Assembly (NCBI GenBank): GCA_015258715.1
Contig: JABZHR010000005.1
Span: 1-64,000 of the forward strand
Length of the DNA stretch: 64,000 nt
Reading direction: 5' to 3'
Source of the DNA: Atopobium sp.
GTDB taxonomy: Bacteria > Actinomycetota > Coriobacteriia > Coriobacteriales > Atopobiaceae
This document shows, piece by piece, positions 17,199 to 24,243 of this stretch (position 1 is its first letter; every line of letters starts with the position of its first letter). The translations under genes were made by a program, and so were the position numbers. Below the pieces are notes generated by a model. It ran no database searches and was not told the origin of the DNA. It worked only from the letters and a program-made list of their open reading frames with translations.

Positions 17199-17687
17199 AT
17201 GAGAGAGTTGGTTATTTTTGTCATGTATATCTGGGCTTCAATATCGGATATGCGAAATCGCACTATTCCAAATAGAATCCCTATTTTGCTCGTTATTTTA
17301 TGGCCTATTTGGCTTGCCGCAAATGAAAAACCCGCTGAGTTACTGATGAATGCATTATGGAGTGAGCTCTTTGTTATAGGTGTACTGATTACAGTAGGTA
17401 TAGTTACAAAATTTATAGGTCATATGTCTTCTCTGGGAGGGGGAGATATTAAACTTATTCTCTCAACATGCCTTTATCTTGAAATAAAAGAGACATTTGT
17501 CTTTTTATTTTCGGCAAATATTTTAGGTGTTATGTTTTCTCTTCTGTTCTTTATTCGGCAAAAATTTTTAAAAAGAGAAGATAGAAATAAAGAAGAAATT
17601 ACCAGTTCAGATAGTATATTTATGTATACATTTCCTTTTGCACCATTTCTTGGATTTGGTGTGGCACTTGCGCTATTTTTACGCTAA
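17199..17687 (+). CDS. A24-type prepilin peptidase
   Basis: 162 residues from ATG 17199, which follows GAGGAGG. A frame extension to 17163 lacks this signal. It is a polytopic membrane aspartyl protease with both catalytic motifs, Asp in SDMRNRTIPNRIP (about residue 20) and the GxGD-type SLGGGDIKLIL. Such enzymes cut the short leader of type IV, Tad/Flp or pseudopilins, and the small size without a methylase domain fits the Tad/TadV-CpaA type. No pilin or assembly genes are present in the window, so it is an orphan here. The DNA is visibly more AT-rich than its neighbours and opens an unusual non-coding patch, which hints at separate ancestry. Confidence 0.85.
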   Translation: MRELVIFVMYIWASISDMRNRTIPNRIPILLVILWPIWLAANEKPAELLMNALWSELFVIGVLITVGIVTKFIGHMSSLGGGDIKLILSTCLYLEIKETFVFLFSANILGVMFSLLFFIRQKFLKREDRNKEEITSSDSIFMYTFPFAPFLGFGVALALFLR

Positions 17688-17769
17688 AATCGAGAAGTGT
17701 TATATGAATTTAAAAATTCTTCTAATTCCCGAATATATAAAAAGTTTTTTCTGCTATCAATAGTTTACA

Positions 17770-17925
17770 CGTTGCGTTGAGAGATTGAGTACCCCCAACA
17801 CTCAATTTCATTACTGAATGGCCCCGACTGTTCAGATCTCTCGTTATGCGAGGCAACGTATGCCATGGAGGCAGGACGACTATTAACGTGGTCGCACACA
17901 TGTCGCCCTGCCTCATGGCAACCTT
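17770..17925. ncRNA. Candidate structured RNA (nested helices plus long hairpin)
   Basis: A compact set of mutually compatible helices can be drawn. An outer CGTTGC (17770-17775) pairs with GCAACG (17853-17858). Inside it GAGAGAT (17779-17785) pairs with ATCTCTC (17836-17842), enclosing hairpins TTGAGT/ACTCAA and CTGAA/TTCAG. An adjacent long hairpin joins TGCCATGGAGGCAGGACGAC (17861-17880) with its near-complement at 17902-17920. A 64-codon ORF on the reverse strand through the region has no ribosome binding site. I do not recognise a known RNA family, and strand and function are open. Confidence 0.4.
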
Positions 17926-18073
17926 TAAGAGCAAGAAGCTCTGCTTCTGATATACCCATTATTTCAAGTATTTAAAAGTAAATATACAGCTACTAAGCTA
18001 TTTTCCTGTGGTTTTATACGTGCCAGAAACCAGCTGCATGGATCATCCAAAATCTTAAAAGCCAGATGGCATT
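17926..18073. other. AT-rich spacer without supported genes
   Basis: No ORF with a start signal and no strong hairpin beyond AGAGC/GCTCT near 17928-17942 was seen in this part of the 17.7-18.8 kb gap. Confidence 0.4.
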
Positions 18074-18164
18074 GAACTGCCTCTCATTTCTTATGTCCAA
18101 GAAATGGGAGGCAGTTCATATGCGGGTGATTATGATTCTGCAGCGTGTTAACGTCGGCTTTTAG
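18074..18164 (+). other. Hairpin with tiny ORF: RBS-sequestering stem followed by 14-codon peptide
   Basis: A 19-bp stem with one mismatch (18074-18092 with 18099-18117) carries GGGAGG in its 3' arm. Eight bases later an ATG at 18120 opens a 14-residue frame, MRVIMILQRVNVGF, ending at 18164. The layout (anti-ribosome-binding-site arm, sequestered site, eight-base spacing, CATATG) repeats that of the 10-codon ORF at 45484. The 3' arm is repeated at 18515-18537 without an ATG. Translation is not proven. Confidence 0.35.
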
Positions 18165-18356
18165 GCCTGGCGTACAAAATAGCGCAGCTTTGGTAGGTTC
18201 TGCTGAAGAATCGACATGTTCCTAATCAAGATAGCTAGGCAGCTAGGTGGCCACACTGCCTGATATGCATCTTCATGTATAAACTTCATCTAATATGCTT
18301 AAACATGAATAGACTTATATAAGAAATTTAACTATTGATAAATTCTGTATCTACGG

Positions 18357-18487
18357 AACACACCTAAGTCGGATAATCTGCTCAGATGAGGGCATTTTAC
18401 ACATCTAATGACGATATTCTGCACGTTTGAGGTAATTTCTGCGTCATGTATACGTCTTTTTTGCAGATTATCCGACTTAGGTGTGTT
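18357..18487. repeat. Dispersed palindromic element, family A, copy 2 (131 bp)
   Basis: A perfect 25-bp terminal inverted repeat, AACACACCTAAG...GATAATCTGC at 18357-18381, has its complement at 18463-18487. A diverged internal direct copy (ACACATCTAATG...TCTGC) lies at 18399-18422. The total length equals that of copy 1. It abuts the second copy of the GAACTGC hairpin. No protein is encoded. Confidence 0.8.
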
Positions 18488-18489
18488 TT

Positions 18490-18537
18490 GAACTGCTTTC
18501 TATTTCTCGTGTCTAAGAAATGGGAGGCAGTTCATAT
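18490..18537 (+). repeat. Second copy of the GAACTGC hairpin
   Basis: GAACTGC at 18490 pairs with GCAGTTC ending 18533, extended to about 18 bp through several G-U pairs. The 3' arm AAGAAATGGGAGGCAGTTC plus CATAT is identical to the copy at 18099-18121. Differences in the 5' arm keep pairing through wobble, which suggests an RNA-level constraint. 18538-18820 holds only AT-rich promoter-like sequence for the next gene. Confidence 0.5.
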
Positions 18538-18820
18538 AGAGACTCTTTGTTATCGCAGAAAAAATGCCAATACATTATTTTGCATAGAGGAATTGATTTT
18601 TGCATATCTTTTGTATAGCCAATTAATCCCAGACAGAAAAGTCACTTACGATTTATTTACGTAACAGGTATGCAATTTTCTTTAAATTTCCGCTTGTAAA
18701 ACAACATAACAAATTGTATCTGAAGATATTTTAGTGTAGTATGATACGGTAACAGCACGAGACTATGCATAAAACATACGCATGTTTTTAAGGCATCGTT
18801 TGAGCAGATGGGGCTGTGAG

Positions 18821-19240
18821 ATGGCTAAGGCAGGTGTTACCAAAAAGACCGACCCAGGTTTGGGTAGGACAGTAGCAAGGTTGTTACAAGAAAGTGGCAA
18901 GCGCCAGGTAGACCTGTGCGAATTCTCACATTGGTCACGTGCGTATGTCTCTTATATTTGCACCGAGCGCCGTAAGTGGCCTTCATTTGATAAAGCAAAG
19001 GTTATCGCTGACTTTTTCTCCTTAAGTCTTGATCAACTCTGGGTTGAGCATCTTAAAGATCTTGTTGATGCTGGCGTGGAGCTTACAGAGATGCAGAAGA
19101 AGAATTTAGCCGAGGGTGTTAATCTTCCAAATCCTACTGTTATGCATGACGGAAATGACAATAGAGAATACCTTCAACCTGTTGTTTCCTCGGGGAACGG
19201 TTCAGATTACACGCTCCCGGAAATTCTTGGCGTCGAATAA
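18821..19240 (+). CDS. XRE-type helix-turn-helix regulator
   Basis: 139 residues from ATG 18821; an in-frame ATG at 18782 is possible but lacks a ribosome binding site. Residues 12-75 form a Cro/C1-type HTH (LGRTVARLLQESGKRQVDLCEFSHW, then SRAYVSYICTERRKWPSF). The tail of about 65 residues is acidic and probably flexible, with no known effector domain. Such proteins are usually repressors of nearby genes or stress responses. The neighbour downstream is a small cysteine-containing protein. An AT-rich promoter region lies upstream. The target is unknown. Confidence 0.75.
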   Translation: MAKAGVTKKTDPGLGRTVARLLQESGKRQVDLCEFSHWSRAYVSYICTERRKWPSFDKAKVIADFFSLSLDQLWVEHLKDLVDAGVELTEMQKKNLAEGVNLPNPTVMHDGNDNREYLQPVVSSGNGSDYTLPEILGVE

Positions 19241-19349
19241 GTATTTTTGACTATTTTTATTGTTTTCAATGCCATACTTGCTGTATACGCGTATGATTCA
19301 GCGTTGTTCAGATTGCATGGGGCTATCTGAAGAGTAGGAGATGTGCAAG

Positions 19350-19598
19350 ATGGCTGGACTACACTGTTCAGACTGCGCTTTTAGCTCGTTCAAATTTAAC
19401 GAGGACGCCCAGATGTATCAGGCGTACTGCTCGCGCGGCTATTTGCTGGCTGATCCACATATCCATGAGCTTTTCGCCATGCACTTTGCTAAGTCTCCAG
19501 AGGATTTTGTTCCCGTCAAAGATCCGTTTAATCGCGAGTATCTAAGGAAGTCATATATCTGCGGAGAATTTATTAAGCGTAAGGATAATTTGGGTTAA
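19350..19598 (+). CDS. Small cysteine-containing protein of unknown function
   Basis: 82 residues from ATG 19350, chosen over 19341 because AGGAG then has workable spacing. The N-terminus has a CxxC pair (LHCSDCAFSSFKF), with further single cysteines in AYCSRGY and SYICGEF. This gives four cysteines that could bind one zinc or an iron-sulfur centre. No membrane helix or signal peptide is present. It follows the XRE regulator by about 110 bases, and a strong terminator closes the unit. The family was not recognised. Confidence 0.65.
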   Translation: MAGLHCSDCAFSSFKFNEDAQMYQAYCSRGYLLADPHIHELFAMHFAKSPEDFVPVKDPFNREYLRKSYICGEFIKRKDNLG

Positions 19599-19609
19599 CG
19601 GTATGTCTT

Positions 19610-19643
19610 AAAACCCTGTTATGTAACATAGCAGGGTTTTATT
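19610..19643 (+). terminator. Intrinsic terminator after the small cysteine protein gene
   Basis: AAAACCCTGTTATG at 19610-19623 pairs with CATAGCAGGGTTTT at 19627-19640 with a single mismatch and a 3-nt loop, and ends in Ts. The 19644-19840 spacer that follows is AT-rich promoter DNA for the TetR gene. Confidence 0.85.
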
Positions 19644-19840
19644 ATGCCTCTGACGTGTTTCTCGTCTAATCAATATCAAAGAATTAAGTAAATATCACAA
19701 AAGTTGTTATGTAACGATTATAGATTTCTGCATAATTAGTTAACTTTCTGTTATATGTTCCCCTTAAAAAAGGTAGTATTGATTTGGGGGAATCTCCTTA
19801 TTACAAGGGGATTTAAAACATTTATAAAGGAGCGACAGCA

Positions 19841-20461
19841 ATGTCGAGGCGACCACAAACAGAAAGTTGCGACACTCGTCACAGACTTCTTAAATCCGCA
19901 GAGCAAGAGTTTGCTTTACAGGGATACGATAAAGCTTCACTTCGACAGATTTGTGCACATGCAGGCGTTACCACGGGCGCTCTTTATTTCTTCTTTGATA
20001 ACAAAGAGGACCTCTTTAAGAATGTTTTGATTCCTGTCACTGAAGGCGCAATTCAGATTCTTGAGGATTACAAAGATCATCTGCTGGTCTCTGGCGAAAG
20101 AAATCTTGAAGACACTCCTTTGGGTGATAAAGAAACGCTCGAGAAATTCTTGGACCTTCTGTACGGCAATAGGTACGTGGCGCAGATTCTTGTGAATAAT
20201 CGAGAAAACCCACATGTTGCCTATTTCTTTGAAGAGTTGACCGAGGTTATCTCTGCAACCATCAGAGCTATTCTTTATCCTAACGTTGCGCAGGTTAAAC
20301 CCTATGATGAGTTTATTATTACCTGGCTTGCTCAAACTGAAATGACCACCATTGTCAATATTCTTAAAAATGATGAGACTCGTGAAGAGGCTGACGGTCA
20401 CATTAATTCTGCAGTGATGTTTACGCAAGGTGGCATCAAGGCTTTAGTTGCAGAGCATTAA
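19841..20461 (+). CDS. TetR-family transcriptional regulator
   Basis: 206 residues from ATG 19841 with AAAGGAG upstream. The N-terminal TetR HTH is clear (RHRLLKSAEQEFALQGYDKAS, then LRQICAHAGVTTGALYFFFDNKEDLF, residues 10-60). The C-terminal ligand domain is unassigned. Members usually repress an efflux pump or enzyme gene and release DNA on binding a small molecule. No transporter is adjacent, and the next gene encodes a lipoprotein. An inverted repeat built from TCCCCTT and AAGGGGA in the 100 bases before the start could be an autoregulatory operator. Confidence 0.88.
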   Translation: MSRRPQTESCDTRHRLLKSAEQEFALQGYDKASLRQICAHAGVTTGALYFFFDNKEDLFKNVLIPVTEGAIQILEDYKDHLLVSGERNLEDTPLGDKETLEKFLDLLYGNRYVAQILVNNRENPHVAYFFEELTEVISATIRAILYPNVAQVKPYDEFIITWLAQTEMTTIVNILKNDETREEADGHINSAVMFTQGGIKALVAEH

Positions 20462-20546
20462 GTGTTCATCTATGCATAAAAATTGACAATATCTACTTAT
20501 TTCCGTTATCCTCTTACAAGGTATAAATCACCCGAAGGAGACCTTT

Positions 20547-21161
20547 ATGAAGTTCAATAAGCTCGGCCTCGTAGCAGCATCCGCTTCTGCCGTTCTTGCA
20601 CTTGCTGGCTGCAATCTTATTCCAAATCTTGCTGATCCAGGAACCACTACTGGCGGTGGTCAGCAGCAACAGCAGCAACAGCAGACTGCACCTGATGCAA
20701 ATACCGCAACCAAGCCTTCAGATACTCGTGCTGGTGACTCTGACTCTAAGGACCTCTATAACACTCTGATGGATAAGCACAACACTTCAGAGCAGGTTAC
20801 CAACGTTCAGAAGTACGTTGATGATATTAAGAAGACTGGCGATAAGACTGAGGTTCTTATCGACACCGATAAGATTACCGTTACCGTTACCGGCATTGGT
20901 GTTGACTTTGAGAACTCCAACGGCTATCTGGTTGAGGTTGTTAACAAGACCGATACCAACATCTTCATTCAGACCACCGACACCGCTATTGGCAAGGATG
21001 AGCTGAGCTTGTTTGTTAACGCAGCTCCTAACGCAACTACCAAGGGCTTTGCATTCTTTGACCCAGGTGTAAAGATGGATCCATCCGCAACTGTTCGTGG
21101 TACCATCCTTGCTCTTTATGGTTCTGACTACAGCATGGATTCCTTCAACGTTATGTTCTAA
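20547..21161 (+). CDS. Secreted lipoprotein with Gln run and beta-rich domain (DUF4352-like fold suggested)
   Basis: 204 residues with a lipoprotein signal peptide ending in the lipobox LALAGC, so Cys22 is the likely lipidated residue. A linker follows that contains eight consecutive glutamines encoded by CAG/CAA codons (about 20660-20685). The C-terminal 120 residues are predicted beta-rich (DKITVTVTGIGVDFENSNGY), like extracellular immunoglobulin-like binding domains. That fold suggestion is weak. Function is unknown. GAAGGAGA precedes the start, and a perfect terminator follows the stop. The codon-level Gln run may vary in length between strains. Confidence 0.75.
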   Translation: MKFNKLGLVAASASAVLALAGCNLIPNLADPGTTTGGGQQQQQQQQTAPDANTATKPSDTRAGDSDSKDLYNTLMDKHNTSEQVTNVQKYVDDIKKTGDKTEVLIDTDKITVTVTGIGVDFENSNGYLVEVVNKTDTNIFIQTTDTAIGKDELSLFVNAAPNATTKGFAFFDPGVKMDPSATVRGTILALYGSDYSMDSFNVMF

Positions 21162-21185
21162 GTTTCACTTAGTTCGTTGACTGCA

Positions 21186-21215
21186 AAGGCTCAGCTTTTA
21201 GCTGAGCCTTTTTTG
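21186..21215 (+). terminator. Intrinsic terminator of the lipoprotein gene
   Basis: AAGGCTCAGC at 21186-21195 and its exact complement at 21201-21210 enclose a 5-nt loop and run into Ts. Confidence 0.9.
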
Positions 21216-21335
21216 TTAGCGAGAAACCCCGTCAAAAGCAGTTAAATGAGTCAGTGTTAAGTTATTAGAATCCGTTAGACTATAGAGTTGTTAGCTATTA
21301 GAAAAGCATATATGCACTGCATATAAGGAGCTACG

Positions 21336-22334
21336 ATGCTAGATTTAGATAAAAACACAGACAGGTCATATAACGATCTTATCTTTTTAAAACCTCTTTT
21401 TCACAATAAGATTTGGGGCGGCAGAAGGCTTGCTGAAGAGTATGGCTATGACATTCCTGAAGGTGCAGTAGGAGAGTGCTGGGCAATCAGCGCACATCCT
21501 AACGGAGACTGTGAAGTTGCCTCTGGTGCCTTTGAAGGAAACACTCTTTCCGAGCTATGGGTTTCTCATCGAGAGCTTTTTGGTAATGCAGAGGGAGACC
21601 GTTTCCCACTTCTCATTAAAATTCTTGATGCAAAAGATGATCTCTCTGTTCAGGTTCATCCAGATGATACGTACGCAGCAGAACACGAGAATGGCTCTCT
21701 GGGAAAGTCTGAGTGCTGGTATATTCTTGATGCAAAAGAGAATGGTGATATTGTTGTGGGACAAAATGCCTCCTCAAAAGAAGAGTTTGCAGCCATGGTT
21801 GAGCAGGGAAAGTGGTCTGAACTGCTCAATTACGTTCCTATCAAGGCTGGAGATTTCTTTAGGATTGATCCTGGAACCGTTCACGCCATTAGAACGGGCA
21901 CGCTTATTCTTGAAACTCAGCAGAGCTCCGATATTACATACCGTGTGTATGACTATGATCGTTTAGGAGACGATGGCAAGCCTCGTGACTTGCATTTAGC
22001 ACAGAGTCTTGAGGTTATCGATTACGCACAGGAAGCTCCAACATCTGGAGAAATTACTGCTCCAGAAATTGACGGTAAAACTGAACTTATGAGCTGCAAG
22101 TACTTCTCGGTAGAAAAATATGAGATTCATGAGGCAAAAACTATTGCTCAGCCATGGCCGTTTATGTGCGTAAGTGTCATTGAGGGAGAAGGTACGGTTT
22201 GCGCTGACGGTGGCAACGGAGTAGAGCATAGGATTTGCAAGGGCTCGCATTTTATTGCTCCTGCATCTTCTGGTAGTTTGCACTTCTCGGGCAATATGAC
22301 ATTGATTACCTCTCATCTTCCTCATACAAAGTAG
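21336..22334 (+). CDS. manA: Mannose-6-phosphate isomerase, class I
   Basis: 332 residues that would interconvert mannose 6-phosphate and fructose 6-phosphate in the cytoplasm, linking mannose use and mannosylation precursors to glycolysis. Zinc ligands are visible in the cupin core: QVHPDD (about residues 108-113), SECWYI and GTVHAIRTG. The N-terminal KPLFHNKIWGGRRL is typical of the short bacterial form related to Bacillus ManA. The length is normal. The start has AAGGAG. The gene is monocistronic between two lipoprotein genes, so the context gives no further hint. Confidence 0.95.
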   Translation: MLDLDKNTDRSYNDLIFLKPLFHNKIWGGRRLAEEYGYDIPEGAVGECWAISAHPNGDCEVASGAFEGNTLSELWVSHRELFGNAEGDRFPLLIKILDAKDDLSVQVHPDDTYAAEHENGSLGKSECWYILDAKENGDIVVGQNASSKEEFAAMVEQGKWSELLNYVPIKAGDFFRIDPGTVHAIRTGTLILETQQSSDITYRVYDYDRLGDDGKPRDLHLAQSLEVIDYAQEAPTSGEITAPEIDGKTELMSCKYFSVEKYEIHEAKTIAQPWPFMCVSVIEGEGTVCADGGNGVEHRICKGSHFIAPASSGSLHFSGNMTLITSHLPHTK

Positions 22335-22433
22335 GATGATAAATGAGTCGAATGCAGCTTAATTTGTAACATTTGATGCGTTTGAAGTAGAATATAAAAA
22401 GTTGAGCCTTTCATACGCTTATAGGAGGAACGT

Positions 22434-23618
22434 ATGAACAAAGAGATGATTACTCGCCGTGCTTTTGCGGGATTGGCTGCAGGTGGTGCTGCTAGTACGC
22501 TTGCCGCATGTAATAGTGATGTTCTTCAGGCAATCTTGAATCCTGATTCCGTTCTTGGTGGAGCTGGTCAAGATTCTCAGAATGGCGATCAGGGCGGTAC
22601 TGGCGATGCGACTTCTCAGTCAAATCTGGTTAAGCTTGAAGAGACTCCAGATAATCCAACGCTAACCGGAGACCTTTCCAAGATTATTACTGGCGTTTGG
22701 TGTGTTGACGATGGTGTTGGAACTAAAGGTGGATCAAAGGAAGGCAAAACCTTTGACCATGGTGGCATGCTTAATCAGGGCTATAACGATGGAACCGTTC
22801 TTTACTATTCTTTCAAAGAAGACGGCACTTTCTTCATGCATAATTTTAAAGGCGTGAAGAATAATGGTAAGTGGGAAGCAAAAGGAACTGTTGCCATTCA
22901 ATGTAATTATGATGATAGCGATAGTGTGCCAATGCTTTTTGATAAGGACGACAACAACTATCTGAAGTACAGTGATGCCAAGAGCGAAATTACATTTAAT
23001 TTCAAAAAACTTTCTGACAATCCAGACGATACTTCACAGATAGCTTATATTGAGGGACAGGTAGTCAATTTTGCTGCCACCATTCCTGGTACGTATTATC
23101 TCTTTGGCTTGCACTATGCAGATGGTTCTAAAGAAGATTTGACCAGTGATCAGATTGAGTCTATGAATAAGGGTTCTGGCGGAGCGTATACCTTCTCCGC
23201 TCATAAAGATGGTAACGCCGCACTGTTCTATCCAGACGGTAGCGTTGCTCCTATTCAGATTGTTGCAGAGGAGCCTTCAGCAGATGGTCTTTCTTTCCCT
23301 ATTCTTGCTCAGGGCTTTTCAAAAGACGGACAGATAGCTAAGTCTGTTCTGTACACTACTGCGGAGGATAAGAAACTCCTTAGCATTGATACCCCTGGAT
23401 ATACTCTCAAGTTTGCCCTCATTAATCACCGCGAGGATAATTGGGCTAAATATGAGTATCCACCAAAGGCTCAGTTCCCTTGGCAGCCAGATGGTAAGGG
23501 CGGCTTTACGCTGGTAACTCCTAATTCTTCTGGTTCTGACAATGGTGGTAGCTCTTCAGGAAATGGCGGCAGCTCATCTGGAAATGGTGGCGGCAAGGGT
23601 GGTACTGGTAAGAAATAA
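22434..23618 (+). CDS. Putative Tat-type lipoprotein with Gly/Ser-rich C-terminus
   Basis: 394 residues. The N-terminus MNKEMITRRAFAGLAAGG has twin arginines before a short hydrophobic stretch and a lipobox-like STLAAC with Cys26, which suggests Tat export and lipidation. An acidic, glycine-rich linker follows. The central 300 residues contain two related beta-rich segments, each opening with a lipocalin-like or DUF-type GxWxxDDG pattern (ITGVWCVDDG and IPGTYYLFGL). The last 30 residues are a low-complexity Gly/Ser/Asn tail ending in lysines. No catalytic motif was recognised. A strong bidirectional terminator follows. Surface exposure is likely, and function is unknown. Confidence 0.7.
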   Translation: MNKEMITRRAFAGLAAGGAASTLAACNSDVLQAILNPDSVLGGAGQDSQNGDQGGTGDATSQSNLVKLEETPDNPTLTGDLSKIITGVWCVDDGVGTKGGSKEGKTFDHGGMLNQGYNDGTVLYYSFKEDGTFFMHNFKGVKNNGKWEAKGTVAIQCNYDDSDSVPMLFDKDDNNYLKYSDAKSEITFNFKKLSDNPDDTSQIAYIEGQVVNFAATIPGTYYLFGLHYADGSKEDLTSDQIESMNKGSGGAYTFSAHKDGNAALFYPDGSVAPIQIVAEEPSADGLSFPILAQGFSKDGQIAKSVLYTTAEDKKLLSIDTPGYTLKFALINHREDNWAKYEYPPKAQFPWQPDGKGGFTLVTPNSSGSDNGGSSSGNGGSSSGNGGGKGGTGKK

Positions 23619-23646
23619 CCGCAGCCTTTTCTAGCATCTTTTACTA

Positions 23647-23683
23647 ACAAAAAAGCAGGCATACGATATGCCTGCTTTTTTCT
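23647..23683. terminator. Bidirectional terminator between lipoprotein and mscL genes
   Basis: AAAAAGCAGGCATA at 23650-23663 pairs perfectly with TATGCCTGCTTTTT at 23667-23680, with a 3-nt loop. A-rich and T-rich flanks suit termination in both directions. Confidence 0.88.
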
Positions 23684-23732
23684 TGCATGTACTCTAGGTA
23701 CGTAAAGAGCGTGCTTGCAGCTTACGTTGATG

Positions 23733-24182
23733 TTACGCAGCGTGTGCGCCGCCCTCAATCTCACCAGTGCAGTGTGGGCAGCGAGTTGCGCCTTCCTTAA
23801 CCTCTTCAAGGCAGTGTGGGCAGTGTGGAGCTGCAACTTCTTCAACAGCCTCTTCCTCGTCCTTCTTAAGCTTGGAAGCCTTCATGAACTTGTTGAGGGC
23901 CTTAACCATGCAGAAGACAATAAATGCAATGATCAGAAAGTTGATGATTGCGCTGATGAATGCACCAAAGTCAATGCCGTTCTGGGTACCAGGAACTGGA
24001 ATGGAAAGACCAGAAACCTCGGTGCCACCACCAGAAATCAGCTTAATAAATGGGTTAATGATGTCATTGACAAGGGAGGTAACAATAGCGGTAAATGCGC
24101 CGCCAATGATGATACCAATAGCCATGTCCATAACATTGCCCTGCTGGATAAACTCTTTGAACTCCTCAAAAAACTTTTTCAT
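23733..24182 (-). CDS. mscL: Large-conductance mechanosensitive channel with C-terminal zinc ribbon
   Basis: 149 residues from ATG 24182 (AAAGGG upstream). The N-terminal MKKFFEEFKEFIQQGNVMDMAI and the first helix AIGIIIGGAFTAIVTSLVND are the MscL hallmark. The second helix is ISAIINFLIIAFIVFCMVKAL. MscL opens under extreme membrane tension and protects against hypo-osmotic shock. The usual C-terminal helical bundle is followed here by about 35 residues with two CPHC motifs (APHCPHCLEEV and TRCPHCTGEI). These form a predicted treble-clef or ribbon zinc site in the cytoplasm. The zinc domain could bind protein partners or stabilise the pentamer. Confidence 0.93.
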   Translation of the reverse strand: MKKFFEEFKEFIQQGNVMDMAIGIIIGGAFTAIVTSLVNDIINPFIKLISGGGTEVSGLSIPVPGTQNGIDFGAFISAIINFLIIAFIVFCMVKALNKFMKASKLKKDEEEAVEEVAAPHCPHCLEEVKEGATRCPHCTGEIEGGAHAA

Positions 24183-24243
24183 TTCATCCCTTTCGTTTAG
24201 TTGGTAGAGGATAGATATTTCCACTCGTGTCTATGGCTTGTGC

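Noticed and set aside
17765..17959. 64-codon ORF on the minus strand
   Set aside because: It has no ribosome binding site and runs through a set of base-paired segments; the RNA-structure reading explains the sequence better.
18446..18664. 72-codon ORF on the plus strand
   Set aside because: It starts inside the family A repeat, crosses the hairpin copy and has no start signal or recognisable domain.
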